DNA from: Sceloporus undulatus | Taxonomy: Eukaryota; Chordata; Lepidosauria; Squamata; Phrynosomatidae | Assembly (NCBI RefSeq): GCF_019175285.1 | Contig: NC_056527.1 | Location: 111,362,389 to 111,426,388, forward strand | DNA: 64,000 nucleotides | Reading direction: 5' to 3' | Shown here: piece after piece, positions 32,425 to 44,623 of the stretch | Position numbering within the stretch: position 1 is the first letter of the stretch | How the letters are laid out: every line of letters starts with the position of its first letter | Program-made: the position numbers and the translations under genes | The notes under the pieces: model-generated | The model's input: only the letters and a program-made list of their open reading frames with translations | Told to the model about the DNA's origin: nothing | Databases searched by the model: none

Positions 32425-32860
32425 AGAATCATATCATAGAATCATAGAGTTGGAAGAAACCCCAAGGGCCATCCAGTTCAACACCCTGCCATGCAAGACC
32501 TCACAATCAAAGCATCCCTGACAGATGGCCATCCAGCCTCTCTTTAAAAACCTTCAAAGAAGGAGACTCCGCCACACTTTGAGGGAGTATGTCAAACAGC
32601 TCTTTCTGTCAGGAAGTTTCTCCTAATGTTTAGGTGGAATCTCTTTTCCTGTAGCTTGCATCCATTGTTCTGTGTCCTATTCCATGAAGCAGCAGAAAAC
32701 AAGCTTGCTACATCCTCAACATGACACCCATTCAAATACTTAAACAGCCTGGAGTATTAGCTATTCCTCCTAATTTGGTGTCATCTACAAATTTGATAAG
32801 CATGCCCTCTATTCCTTCATCGTCTAACCTGCTTTCTTGTTGATTAAGTCCAGACTACCT
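32425..32860 (-). mobile_element. CR1 LINE 3' end
   Basis: On the + strand it opens with repeated 'atcatagaatcatag', then 'ccaagggccatccagttcaa', 'aggagactccgccacacttt', 'cttgcatccattgttctgtg' and 'tttggtgtcatctacaaatt'. This is the complement of a CR1 3' end of more than 400 bases, the longest CR1 piece here. It has no intact frame. Confidence 0.85.
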
Positions 32861-32883
32861 GTAAGATCCTTATAGCAGTTTGA

Positions 32884-33101
32884 GGCTGCTGCCACACTGA
32901 AGAATGAATGCAGTTTGACACTGCTTTAACTGTCATGTTTCCATCCCCAGGAATGGTAATTTTTTGTAGCCACAGAGCTCCTTGATAAAGAAGGCTAAAT
33001 AGCCCACAAAACTACAAATCCCAGAATTCTATAGGGTTGAACCATGGCAATTAAAGTGGTGTCAAACTGCATTAATTCTGCAGTTTGTGTAGATACAGCC
33101 T
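32884..33101. mobile_element. Palindromic MITE, family 2
   Basis: The left half 'cagtttgacactgctttaac' and the right half 'ttaaagtggtgtcaaactgc' are complements, and the ends read GGCTGCTGCCACAC and TAGATACAGCC. It is non-coding. Confidence 0.8.
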
Positions 33102-33251
33102 GAAGGACCGAATGTCTCCATGTCAGCCTGCCTGAATTTGGTATTCTTACTAGAGGGTTTTTCCTCCCCTTTCATGGGACCCTCGAGTGAGAACATGTGA
33201 AGAAAGCCTTTTTGGTGACTGCCCCCTTGAGATGTCCCTTATCTGATTGGT

Positions 33252-33469
33252 TTGTTGTTGTGTGCCTTCAAGTAATTTATGACTTATGGTGAACCTATCA
33301 GAGGGTTTTCTTTGGCAAGGTTTGTTCAGAGGAGGGTTGCCACTGACTTCTCAGGCTGAGAGAGTGTGACTTACCCAAGGTCCAGTGGATTCCCATGACC
33401 AAGCAGGGATATGAACCCCTGGTCTCCAGTGTCATAGTTCAACACTCAAACAGCTACATCGTGCTGGCT
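33252..33469 (-). mobile_element. Sauria-type tRNA SINE
   Basis: On + it begins with the tail 'gttgttgtgtgccttcaagt' and ends in the head complement 'cgtgctggcta'. It is near full length. The bases from 33480 to 33869 show no gene. Confidence 0.85.
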
Positions 33470-33874
33470 ATAGATAGGTTTTCTTTATTGTAACTGATGT
33501 CCTCTATTTGAGATTTGGAATGCTTTTCCTTTTATATAGACTGAACAAGATGCCAAAATGAAATAAATATCCTGTATTTTGGGTTACAAGCCCTTCATAA
33601 AGACAAAAACGTTATGTACCATGTAATTTATGAAAGTGGTCAATGTGTTAATTTTAAAGAGAAATACACAGCTGGCTTAACTGAAAAGTAAAAGCTTTAA
33701 CTTGGTATTTTGGTAAAACAGAAATTTGTTCCTAGCTACTTCCTGACTGTCAACACTGAGTGTCAAGAATGTTGTTGACTATTCCTTATTTCTGTTTTGA
33801 AAACCTGGCAATACTGCTGGTGCCCATTTTATGTCCTTCCATAACACTATGGGATTCTCTCCAATGGGAGGCTA

Positions 33875-34514
33875 TGTCATGCCCAGCCTGGAAGATGGCT
33901 TGGAGGACTCAGAGGATGAGCTAGAGCCTCTGGGATCCGAATCTATAACAGGAGCCAACCCCAGGGCTTGAACCTGTAATGGAGGAGCCGAGGCTGCCCT
34001 AGTTCTCTGTGAAGCAGAGTCTATGGCCCCCTCCAGAGGTTCAGCAGTCAAGTTTGCCTGGTGCCGAGCTGTGGACATGGAGGAGGATCTGGGCAGTGTG
34101 CCTACCTTCATAGCGTCGAGCAGAAAGAGAGGGCCTTCGAAGATCTCGGAGGCTTTATCAGAAGCGTCTTCGTAATCAGGCCACAGCTGAAGGCCAGCTC
34201 CTTGCCTTCTTAAGCACCTGGGCATGTGTGGTTCTTTGCGCAGTGGATATCTGACTCTTTTAGGGGAAGACTCTGTCTCTGGCTCCTGGCTTCTTGTCTT
34301 GACTACCCGGAAACCTGTGACCTTGGACTGCTTCATCGATCTGCCTATCTTTACCCTGAACCTCGGACCGTCTGACAATTCTTTTGTTAATCCCTTTGGT
34401 AAAGCACTGCAACTCTCTAGGACTGTGTAGCTTACACGTGACTTTGCTGTGCTGGGAGGGGTTGTTTGTTTGAAGACTAGCTGTCTTATCAGCCCTTTGG
34501 CTGCTTCCCGGACA
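33875..34514 (+). repeat. 5' LTR of the Ty3/Gypsy element
   Basis: The 640-base direct repeat starts with TG and ends with CA, and is preceded by the target copy GGCTA. Its partner lies at 38786-39422. A minus-strand open frame across it is not a gene. Confidence 0.92.
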
Positions 34515-37500
34515 AAATATCCACTGGCCTTGTAATTAGCTGATAGAGCAGCATCATGGCAAGCGAACAAGCTCTGGCCGAGATGTTTGCAGATGAATTT
34601 GCAGCTTTCTGCTCAGGTGCAGCTTGACTGAGACTGTAGCTGCTCTTCAGAATAAGGAACCCTTCGGCCCTGAACGCCGACGAAAATGTTTTGCTTCCCT
34701 TCCTGTTAAATTCCAGGGAGACGCTACGATGCTGGACAGTTTTCTTGCTAATTGCAAGTAACATTTTAAGCGCCGGAGGGAAGATTTTCCTGATGATTCC
34801 CAAAGGTGGCTTTTATAAATAGTTTTGCTTTCTGGGCTGCCAGCAAATGGGCTACTCCTTACCTGAACCAGGGACAGCCCCCTCCTCAATAGTCTGCAGA
34901 CTTTATTGCAGAAATGCAAGCCACCTGGGGGAATCCTGTAAGGCTGAGTCTGCAGAACATCAGATCCAGGCTCTTTCGCCAAGGGACAGGAACTGTAGCT
35001 GAGAACTCCACCAACTTCCGCGTGCTTGCTCAGGACTTGACATGGAATGATAGTGCTTTGCAGGCTCAGTTTCGGGCAGGGCTCTTGAAGCCGTGCTGGA
35101 TGATTGGCACGCTCTGAGCCTTCCTGATTCTCTGAGCTTGTTGATTGCACAAGCTACCCCCGATTGGCTGGCCGCCTCTCTGCTCGTAGACAAGCTCGTC
35201 AGAATGCCCCTCCGCCTCGCCGCGGCCTGCTCGACCAGCTCCTGCAGCATTACCTGTGGCTGTTCCCTCTCAGCCAACTGAGGAACCTATGCAGCTGGGA
35301 GAGTACGACCACGGCTCAACGACAGAGAAGGAGCGCAGGAGGAGGAGGTCTTTGCCTATACTGCGGCCTCCATGGACATTTTGCTCGGGAATGCCCTGCT
35401 AAGGACGCCGACCCCCACAGGGAAACGGACCTCCCAGGTGTAGAGAGGGTTCACCACCTGGGATTGTCCCTCGAACCCACTTCATCCACACAGCTTCCAG
35501 AAAGGACCCTTTGCTAGTGGCCGCCAATGAGGCTCCCCTCCATGGAGCTCCTTCCTGTGGGAGCCATGATCGATCCGAGGCTTCCAGCTGTTTATTGGAT
35601 CTGAACTTTGCTCAACGTCATCACATCCCACTGGAGGCTCTGGCTGAGCCCAGGCCGGTGGAGACTATTGATGGACGGCTCCTCCGGTCGGTCCGTGACG
35701 CACCAGACCCCCGTGCGCCACCTCGAGATCCAGGGCCATGTGGAGCAGATCCGGTTCTTGCTGCGGCAGTCCCGCACTTCCCTTTGGTTTTGGCATGTCG
35801 TGGCTCTCGCAGCATGACCCACATATCTCCTGGTCTCGGAGGAACTTCTTTTGGTGCTCGGATATTGTCAGGAGCACTGTTGGCCAGACCGGATCCCGGC
35901 TGCAGTGGCTCGGAGGCCCAGGAGTGTTCGGTGGTGTTGCCAGAGAAATACCGGGACTTTGCCGATGTTTTTGAAAGAAGGAGGCAGACGGCCGTCCTCC
36001 ACACCGCCCTTATGACTGTGCCATCGACCTGGTGCCGGGGGCCCCTATTCCAGCGGGGCGACTCTACTCCCTCTCGAGCCTGAGCTGGCAGCTCTGAGGG
36101 ACTTTCTGGAGAAGAATCTTCAGAGAGGGTTCATCCGCCCCCAAGTCCCTGCTGGGGCCCCTGTACTGTCGTGCGCAAGAAGTACGGGGATTGCGCCTCT
36201 GCAACGATTACCCCGGGCCCTCAACAAGATCACCATCCGGAACCGGTACCCCCCCTGCCTTTGATCCCAGAGCTGCTGGAGCGGTTGCGCCACGCCAAGG
36301 TGTTTACCAGAGTTGGGACCTCCGGGGGCGTACAATTTGGTGCGGATCCGGGCAGGAGACGAGTGGAAGAAAGCCTTTAAGACCCGTTAGGGGCATTACG
36401 AGTCACCGTGAGTGCCCTTTGGACTATGTAATGCTCCGGCTGTTTTTCAACATTTTGTGATGATGTCTTCCGGGACTATTTGGACCATTTGTTTATAATT
36501 TACTTGGATGACTTTTGATTTACTCTCCGAGCCAGTGCCAATGATGCCCACGTCCGTGCTGTTCTCCAGAGCTCCGGGAGCACAGGCTTTATGCGAAGTT
36601 GGAGAAGTGCGCCTTCGACCTCCGCGAGGTGGACTTCCTGGGCTACTACCGTGTCTCTGCTCAAGTGTGGCCATGGACACATCTAAGGTGGAGTCGGTGC
36701 TTCTTGGCAACCTCCTCGCAACAGAAGGATGTTCAAGGTTCCTAGGGTTTGCGAACTTCTATCGGAAGTTCATCAAGGACTACCCACCCTAGTGAGCCCT
36801 ACTCCGCGACTGTGCGAGGGAAGACCCGGTTCGAGTGGACAGCTGCTGCACAGAAGTCTTCGAGGTCCTGAAGGTGAAGTTACGTCAGCCCCGATTCTGC
36901 AACAACCCTGACCCCGCGCACACCTTTTGTCCTGGAAGCAGATGCCTCTGAGGTTGCCATGGGGCTGTATTGCTTCGGCCAACGGGGCCCAAGCGCACCT
37001 GTTGCCCTGCGCCTTTTACCTCCCGACAGCTCACCACCCCAGAGTTAATTACAATTACACCATCTGGGAGAAGGAGCTGTTGGCAATCAAGGCGCCTTTG
37101 AGACCTGGCGGCATTTGCTGGAGGGAGCGGCTCACCCATCCGGGTGCACACGGATCACCGGAACTTGGAGCACCTACAGACAGTGAGGAAGCTCTCTCAA
37201 GGCAGCAGCGATAGTCATGTTTTTTGCCCGCTTCAACTTCCAGCTTCAATATGTGCCTCGAGCCAAGAACCGACAGGCCAGCTCTCTCCCGGAAGCCAGA
37301 GTATGACATCAGACCCAGAGGGGAGATTCTGTCCACCATTCTGCGCCCCAGAGAACTTCGCCGCTGCCTGAGAGGCTACACACTGCTGGACCAGATCCGG
37401 AAACTTCAGGGCCAGGACCCATTTGTGGCACAGCATTCGGCGGAGGGGGACACCTCTCCCTTCGTGATGCGGGATGGCTGGCTTTACCACCGGGATCGCC

Positions 37501-38785
37501 TTTATGCAGCAGGTCCTTGTAGAGAGACGGTCTGCAGCTTTGTCATGACTCGAAATCTGCTGGGCATTTTGGCTTTTGTAAAACCCTGCACCTCCTCACC
37601 GGGAGTTTGGTGGCCTCGAGTCCGGGCAGAGGTGGCTCAGTACGTGGCCACTTGCCCAGTGTGTCACGGGCTAAAGACCATAGGGGACGACCTGCAGGCT
37701 TTTTGCTGCCGTTGCCAACACCAGCAGGCCTTGGAAACTAGTATCTATGGACTTTATCACGGACTGCCACCCTCGGCTGGTTGCACTACCATTTGGTGGT
37801 GGTGGACCTTTTTTCCAAGATGGCACACTTCGTACATGTTTGGCCTCCCACGGTGAAGGAGACGGCCCGATGTTCATCCAGATTCTTCCGGCTTCATGGC
37901 CTTCCCGAGGGTGTGATTTCAGACCGCGGTACCCAGTTCACCGCCCCTTCGGACCAGCTTCCCCCGCCTCCTGGACATCGCGCCTCACCTGTCCTCGGCA
38001 CATCACCCTGAGTCAATGGTCAGACGGAGAGGACCAATGGGACCCTGGAGCAGTATCTCCGCTGCTATGCCACTACCGGCAGGACAACTGGGTCGACTTG
38101 CTCCCGCGGCCGAGTTCGCCTACAACAACTCGGTCCATGCCTCAACCCAGCAGACCCCCTTCTTTGCCACTGGGGGCTTCCCATCGAGATTCCTGCTGTG
38201 GCTCTGTCTAAACGTTCCCAGCGGCAGATCAGTGGCTCCAGGAACTCCGAGCAGCACAGTCCCTGTTGAAAGAACAGCTTGAGGTACCAAGGAGGCGTAA
38301 ACGGGGAGCGGATCGGCGACGTCAAGAAGGTCCACCGTTGCAGGTGGGGGATTCAGCCTGGCTGTCCACAAGACACCTTCCTCTGCAGCGGTCGTGTCGC
38401 AAGTTGGATGCCCATTCATGGGCCATAAAATTGGGCCCAGATAATCCTGTGGCTTTTCGGCTCCAGCTTCCCCGGACATGGCGGATCCACCAGTCTTCCA
38501 CCCTCCTTGCTGCTCCTGCCTCAGGGGTTCGGCCGGATGCGGGTTCAACTCCTCCGCCTGATCCAGTCCTGGTGGATGGGGAAGAGGAATTCGAGGTGGC
38601 TGAGATATTTTGGACTCGCGACGTCGAGGTCGCCTCCAGTATCTTATTGACTGGGTTGGCTATGCCAGAGGAGCGCTCCTGGGAGGATGCCTTAGAGTTC
38701 ATGCCCCTGTCTGGTTCAGGCCTTTCATTGTCGCTCCCTGACCGGCCTCGTCCTCCCAGGTAGAGATTGATGAGAGGGGGAGTAA

Positions 38786-39422
38786 TGTCATGCCCAGCCT
38801 GGAAGATGGCTTGAGGACCAGAGGATGAGCTAGAGCCTCTGGGATCCGATCATAACGGAGGAGCCAGAGCCCCAGGGGCTTGAACCTGTAATGGAGGACC
38901 AGAGGCTGGCCCTAGTTCTGCTGGAGCAGAGTCTATGGCCCCTCCAGAGGTTCAGCAGTCAAGTTTGCCTGGTGCCGAGGCTGTGGAATGGAGGAGATCT
39001 GGGCAGTGTGCCTACCTTCATGAGCGTCGAGCAGAAAGAGAGGGCCTTCGAAGATCTCGGAGGCTTTATCAGAAGCGTCTTCGTAATCAGGCACAGCTGA
39101 AGGCCAGCTCCTTGCCTTCTTAAGCACCTGGAGCATGTGTGGTTCTTTGCCAGTGATAATCTGACCTTTTAGGGGAAAGACTCTGTCCTGCTCCTTGGCT
39201 TCTTGTTCTGACTACCCGGAAACCTTGACCTTGGCTGCTCATCTCTGCCTATCTGTTACCCTGAACCTCGGCCCGTCTGACAATTCTTTTGGTAATCCCT
39301 TTTGGTAAAGCTACTGCAACTCCTAGGACTGTGTAGTTACACTGACTTTGCTGTGCTGGGAGGGGGTTGTTTGTTTTTGAGAACTAGCTGCCTTATCAGC
39401 CCTTTGGCTGCTTTCCCGGACA
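38786..39422 (+). repeat. 3' LTR of the Ty3/Gypsy element
   Basis: The 637-base partner of the 5' LTR follows a polypurine tract (GAGAGGGGGAG) and is followed by the second GGCTA target copy. Confidence 0.92.
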
Positions 39423-39427
39423 GGCTA

Positions 39428-40432
39428 CCCTGCACTTTCTTGGTTCTCCTTCAACTGACAGACAAAATGCAGATTTTGGCATTGACCATTTGCTATGGAA
39501 GTCTTTCAATTGAGAGTTTGTGCTGTATTCTTACTTTATATACTCGGCTATAAATTGACCTTATGTATAAGTCTGATGGCTAGGGATGAGTGAGATTCTC
39601 AGTTCAAATATGAACTGCAGTGGAATTATCCAAAGTCTTGAACCGATTTGGGGTTAGTTCAGGACCTTGGCTTGCTCTTTTAAAGTTCAGGTTGAACCTC
39701 AGAGTGGATTCACCATCCTAGTGGTATGGAAGCCAACAGCTGCTCCTTTGTCTTTTGTCTCACGTTTCAGTCCATATGGCTTTTAGTTGCATACTGAAGT
39801 ATGTGGAAAGAGGACTTTGAGTGACAGATCAATGGATAGATCAAAATAGTCTGTGGGTTAATAACGGCTGGAATTCACAGAAACAGTTACAAGTGCAGTT
39901 AGTTCATTGTGCTCCCACCAGAGATGACTCGAGCAAGTGAGCCTAGCCACACTGCACTGGGGAAAGCATATCTTGTTGCTGTCATAATTCATTCTTCTAT
40001 CTTCCTTCCCTAACTCACCCCAAGAGTATGCTACCATTGCTTGCAAACTTTTTAACAAGCTCTCCTGAGTGCTGAATCGGAATTGCTTCCAGAGTACCAC
40101 TGAACAGGTACCCACATCAATACTCTTTATGTGTCCAGAGGCTATTTGTGGTGAAAGAGCTCAGCCACAAACCAGCTGTAGATCCCTCCTCACCAAGACA
40201 CTGAATGGTGAGTCATTTCTTATTCTTACAGTATTATCTTCTTATTGCCTTACCTCTTGCTTTATTTCAGATTCTCCTACCTAAGCATTTGAAATCTCTC
40301 AAATATAGTTCCAGGGATGTCTGGTTTCAGCCCAGGCTGCTGAGAAACAATGGCACATCTGCATTTCCAAGATGATGTTCTCCTGGACTTTACTTTTGGA
40401 TAACTACTAAAAGGCCATCACAACCCATGAAT
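39428..40432. other. Intergenic DNA; possible remote OR exon
   Basis: The 39540-39580 stretch ('atactcggctataaattgac') is a short repeat of unknown class, and 39695-39750 resembles the unclassified family at 43845. A segment ending in AATG|GTGAGT at about 40208 has a strong splice-donor shape and might be an upstream non-coding exon for OR-E, but the 4.4 kb distance and lack of other support make this weak. Confidence 0.35.
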
Positions 40433-40631
40433 GTGTCCACACTGCATAATGAAAGCAGTTTGACACCACTTTAACTGTCACGGCTGGAGCTGTAGTTTGG
40501 TGAGGTATTTAGCCTGGTTTGCCAGAGAGCTCTGGTGTCTTGCCAAACTACAAATCCCAAGGTTCTGTAGGATAGAGTCATGGCAGTTAAAGTGGTGACA
40601 CACTGCTTTAATTCTGCAATGTGGATACACT
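40433..40631. mobile_element. Palindromic MITE, family 2
   Basis: Ends GTGTCCACACTGCA and TGCAATGTGGATACAC, with paired halves 'cagtttgacaccactttaac' and 'ttaaagtggtgacacactgc', show the family structure clearly. Confidence 0.85.
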
Positions 40632-41293
40632 CATTACATATTGATCAAGAATTATCTTACTATTTCTCAGAGGTACATGTGGATTAGGAAATTCACCATG
40701 TGTCATAATAATATATAATAGATGTTATTGTCTTTGTGGATCACAGACTCTTCAAAAGCATTATGTGAACAGAAGTATGGAAGCTGACCATTTCATTGCC
40801 TTTTTCAGATTCCCACTCCCATTCTTGTCTCATACTAGTTCCATATTGTGCTCCTTTTTTCTTCTTCCCATGTGTAAATGTTGCCCTTTTTTGGCTCAAA
40901 CACCATTTTGGATGCATGGTCAACTAATCTCATGCATCTTTCCTCACTGACAAATGTATCCTTGTATCCATTTTTCAAAAAACACAGACAGTTTCATTTC
41001 ATTTTATTTTACTTCTATGTATGTTTCATATGTACACATGTTTTAGCACACATGGCAAACTTGGAAAGAACACAGATTTTTGTGTGTGTGCCAAACAGTA
41101 TTCTATCCCATTGTAAATCTTTGAAAACACAAAATCTCAATGCAGGATGTTTTCCTAGAAAAGTACAAATCCAGAAAATTTTATTTCCATCCCTGTATAT
41201 GAATAAGGCTTCACAACTGCTTGGATGTCTCAGGCTTATATATTATTTCCTCCACAAGGGTCTGGTAGTGGAGGTACAATGCTTCACAATGGG

Positions 41294-41350
<57 letters not shown>

Positions 41351-41867
41351 ACATATAAACTGAAGTAAACAAGCTATGCAATTCTTTTGTTTCACAAAAC
41401 CACACATCTCTCTAGCATGTTATATCTTTGTGTCAATTTTGGGTTTCTTTGTAGGGTTTTCTTTTTGCAGCATTTGCTGCTATGTCCTAATTCAGCTTTT
41501 ACAATATTTAAAGACTTTTTATTTCATTTGGGTGCTCTAGTTGGTCCTGGCCAAGTTGTCTTCAGTCGTCCCCAGGAATATCCAGCTGAGTAAGAGTATA
41601 CACCTGTAATCCAGAAGTGGACAAAATGCAGCTCTGGTTCTCTGAGACTCTTTTTGTGGCGTACCCAAAATTGGCCTGTGGACCTGCTGAAGTTGCCTAT
41701 TCCTGCCTTCTATCACAGATGACCTAATGTAAAGAAAAACAAGAAGTCTATTTTCTCATTGCTAAATGAGAAGGAGATTGTGTCCTGAATTCTTGACCAT
41801 GCAGTCCACCACTCAGTGGTCCGTCGAAGTTCACAAGCAGCCCATGAGGGTAGCACACATATCCCCT
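40632..41867. other. Intergenic DNA with a (TA)n(GA)n microsatellite
   Basis: No gene is recognised. A microsatellite at 41295-41348 changes from TA to GA units. 41620-41700 ('agaagtggacaaaatgcagc') resembles a hAT-like repeat seen again near 53210. Confidence 0.5.
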
Positions 41868-42105
41868 GTTGCTTGTCCTCATCATCTCTGACTTATGATG
41901 ATCCTGTGTCTCAGAAACATGACTCAAAAAGTTTTATTGGCAAGATTTCTTCAGAGGAGGTTTGTCAATGCCTTCCTCTAAGGCTGAGAGAGTGTAACTT
42001 GTCCAAGGCCACCCAGTGAGTTTCCATGGCTGAGTGATGATTCCAGCTCTGGTCTCCTGAAGTCCTAGTCCTAGAATGCAAACCACTATACCATGCTGGC
42101 TCTCT
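41868..42105 (-). mobile_element. Sauria-type tRNA SINE
   Basis: The + strand shows the tail first ('catctctgacttatgatgat') and the head complement last ('accactataccatgctggct'). It is full length and moderately diverged. Confidence 0.82.
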
Positions 42106-42385
42106 GTCAAAAAGTGTACTAATCCTGAAAATGGAGCTCCTATGCCTCTTAAATAGTGATTTTTGCTTACAAGTCTGGTTTTAACTAGGCAGATTTCCTA
42201 GATTTACAGTGCCCACATTGGGTTGGAAGTGTGTTTTGCTTCTTGCTTTCATCTTGTTTCAATGGTAGTTTCTCCATAAAAACCAGTAGCTCCTGCCTAC
42301 TAGGCAGTGATAACCCATTGGTACATTTGCCATCCATCAGTAAAAGTAACAGCATCTATTCTTGTTGCCTTATCAAATGACCATG

Positions 42386-42607
42386 ACTGCTGCCACACTG
42401 TGGAATAAATTTAGCTTGACACCACTTTAAATGCCATGGCTCCATCCTATGAAATCCTGGGGTTTGTAGGTTGTTGTGACACCAGAGCTCTCAGATGGAG
42501 AAGAATAAGCATCTCACAAAACTACAAATCTCAGAATTCTATAGGATGGGGCTGTAGCATTTAAAGTGGTGTCAAACTACATTGATTCTGCAGTGTGGAT
42601 GCCATCT
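42386..42607. mobile_element. Palindromic MITE, family 2
   Basis: The halves 'agcttgacaccactttaaat' and 'atttaaagtggtgtcaaact' and the ends CTGCTGCCACACTG and CAGTGTGGATGCCA are inverted copies. Confidence 0.82.
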
Positions 42608-42900
42608 CAGTGAAATAGATGTGTTCTTGAGCACTACTTCTTGAATAAAAATGTGGTAAAAGAGTTAGAAGTAAAATGGAAAGAACAGCTTTAGGTTCCC
42701 ATGCTACAAAAAAAATTCAACTAACTTTTTATTTAAAATTAACAATATGCACATGTAAAATGAAACACTCAGGTCAGGTTTTACTCTGTTTCAATTGTGT
42801 ATTGTATTATTTTAACCATTTTAAAAAACTTTAATTGTTTTTTAAAACCTTTTGTGCAAATTGTTTTTTAAACTGTATCCTTTAAAAATGCTTGTAAGTC
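42608..42900. other. AT-rich intergenic DNA
   Basis: The tail-like 'ttaaaaaactttaattgttt' at 42780-42890 suggests a LINE 3' UTR remnant. No gene is seen. Confidence 0.4.
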
Positions 42901-43122
42901 AGGAGCATGATGTGGTGGTTTGAGCATTGCACTACGACTCTGGACATCAGGATTTGAATCCTCACTTGGTCATGGAAATCCATTGGGTGATCTGGAGCAA
43001 GCCATACTCTCTCAGCCTCAGAGGAAGGCAAAGGTAAACCCTCATCTTGCCAAGAGAACCCCGTGATAATGTTGCCATAGAGTCCCCATAAATCAGAAAT
43101 GACTTGAAGGCACACAACAACA

Positions 43123-43157
<35 letters not shown>

Positions 43158-43161
43158 AACA
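42901..43161 (+). mobile_element. Sauria-type tRNA SINE with (CAG)n/(CAA)n end
   Basis: A full-length copy from 'gtggtggtttgagcattgca' to 'ataaatcagaaatgacttga', ending in a long CAG/CAA triplet run. Minus-strand open frames with runs of valine, leucine or cysteine here are products of that triplet repeat. Confidence 0.88.
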
Positions 43162-43560
43162 AGCTGCCTTGGGTTCTCCATATGGAGAAAGGTGAAGTAT
43201 AAATAAAATAAACTGTATGACGCAGTAACACAGCATGTTTTGCAGAAAGAAATGTGGGTGTGGAGTAGGATGGGAAGGAAAGCATGAAAAGAAAGCTCTG
43301 GTAGTGAAGACTGCAGTGGAAATATGTGAGCAACCAAATTTTTCATTAAGCTCTTTCATGTTTTGATAGCAAGGGTGATGAAGAAGGAATGACCCAAAGC
43401 CCAAGATGGAAGGCATTGGAAAACATGTCTCCCTTTAGCTACATCTTGTTGGAAGAATGGCATGGTAGGTGACAGGTATTCTGTGAAGGACTAGCAGTGG
43501 GCTACATGTGTTGAAAAATGGAGTTTAGTTGGCACAAATTATGGGATACAATACAGGAAT

Positions 43561-43789
43561 GAGAGCCAGGGTGGCTTGGCGGTTTGAGTGTTGAACTAGG
43601 ACTCTGAAGAGCAGGGTTCTAATCCCCACTGAACTGTGAAACCCACTGGGTAACCTTAAGCAAGTCACACCTTCTCAGCTTCAGAGGATGGCAATGGCAA
43701 ACTCCCTGTGAAGAAATTTGCCAAGAAAACCCCATGATAGGGTTTTCTTAGGGTGTCAAAAGTGTACTTGAAGGCACACAACAACAAAG
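43561..43789 (+). mobile_element. Sauria-type tRNA SINE
   Basis: The head 'agccagggtggcttggcggt', the middle and the tail 'ttgaaggcacacaacaacaa' are all present. Confidence 0.85.
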
Positions 43790-43844
43790 TGCAGGAACGT
43801 TCAAGCTGCAGTTTGGTACTTAATAGTTTAGATCATAGAATCAG

Positions 43845-44010
43845 TGGTGGTGTGTCTGCTCTGGATGTTAGTCTAACCTCCTTTATTGGAGCTATCCAAG
43901 GTGCTGTGTCCTCTCTACAAAATAGATTCAGCACCTTGGAGTAAATGCCATAGGAGATTAACTGGCCCACTGGCATGGAAGCCACCAACTGCCATGATAT
44001 GCAATAAGCA
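43845..44010. repeat. Unclassified repeat, family X
   Basis: The segments 'ggagctatccaaggtgctgt' and 'ctggcatggaagccaccaac' recur in diverged form at 10812-10965 and 57735-57935. No terminal repeats are obvious, and the class is unknown. Confidence 0.5.
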
Positions 44011-44594
44011 CTCCTCATTTATAGTTTGTAACTGCAGTATAATACTTATCCCCCTCTCTCCATGTGTGTGTGTGTGATTTATGAAAGCCAAATATTTAGA
44101 AGCACACTCAGAACAAAAATATACCGTTTTATCCCTAAGGTAGATTGGGACCTACTGATAGATCACTGGATGCAGTCTCAATTCTAGCTCCAAAATGAAT
44201 TCCTGGGTGGAGCATGGGCATAAGGGTACTCTATTTCTTCACTCTAAACCTTAGAGTCCATTGATCCATGGAATATTAAGGGCATTGCCTTGGAGCCTAA
44301 AACAATGCCCTTAGTAGTTCATTGGATCAATTTTAAAGCTCAAGTGATCACAGCGGTATTCACAGTCCAAAAAATCCAACACCAGCCAAAATTCTATGCT
44401 GACAAGGGAAGTAATTTAGGACAGTCCCTGGAATATCCTACACTTTAGGACTGAATTGTTAGTCCCACTGAATCAATAAATCTACTGTAGTTGGGACTAA
44501 TAAGAGGATTTAGGCTGATCAAACACACTTGTATACTGGAGTGTTATGGCCAAGATGTACGTTACCTTCTGTCATTGTTATGATCTACTTTCCA

Positions 44595-44619
44595 CTGCAA
44601 CTCTTTGTGTTTCTTGCAG
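44595..44619 (+). promoter_or_regulatory. Splice acceptor of OR-E coding exon
   Basis: The tract 'ctctttgtgtttcttgcag' ends only 4 bases before the ATG at 44624. An earlier in-frame ATG at 44546 would fall in the intron. Confidence 0.72.
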
Positions 44620-44623
44620 GGAG

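Larger units (their letters stand above)
33875..39422 (+). mobile_element. Ty3/Gypsy chromovirus (LTR retrotransposon fossil)
   Basis: The element is bounded by two direct LTRs of about 640 bases that begin TGTCATGCCCAGCC and end CCCGGACA, with a 5-bp target repeat GGCTA on both sides (33870-33874 and 39423-39427). Parts in order are gag with a CCHC zinc knuckle (about 35353-35394), a protease and reverse transcriptase region (about 35.5-36.8 kb), RNase H (about 36.8-37.15 kb), an integrase zinc-binding part and core (about 37.4-38.2 kb), and a chromodomain near 38570-38700. A polypurine tract lies just before the 3' LTR. The chromodomain places it with chromoviruses related to fish sushi-ichi. 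It is structurally whole, but its coding region is broken in many places (well over ten), so it is a dead copy. The close LTR match suggests a fairly recent insertion. Confidence 0.92.

Noticed and set aside
33872-34570. 232-codon minus-strand frame
   Set aside because: It is antisense to an LTR and has no domain; it is a shadow of the retrotransposon repeat.
42901-42980. tRNA gene
   Set aside because: The A- and B-box-like head does not form a full tRNA and is the start of a SINE found many times in the window.
42882-43416. Minus-strand frames with Val, Ala, Leu or Cys runs
   Set aside because: They are produced by the CAG/CAA end of the SINE at 42901-43161.
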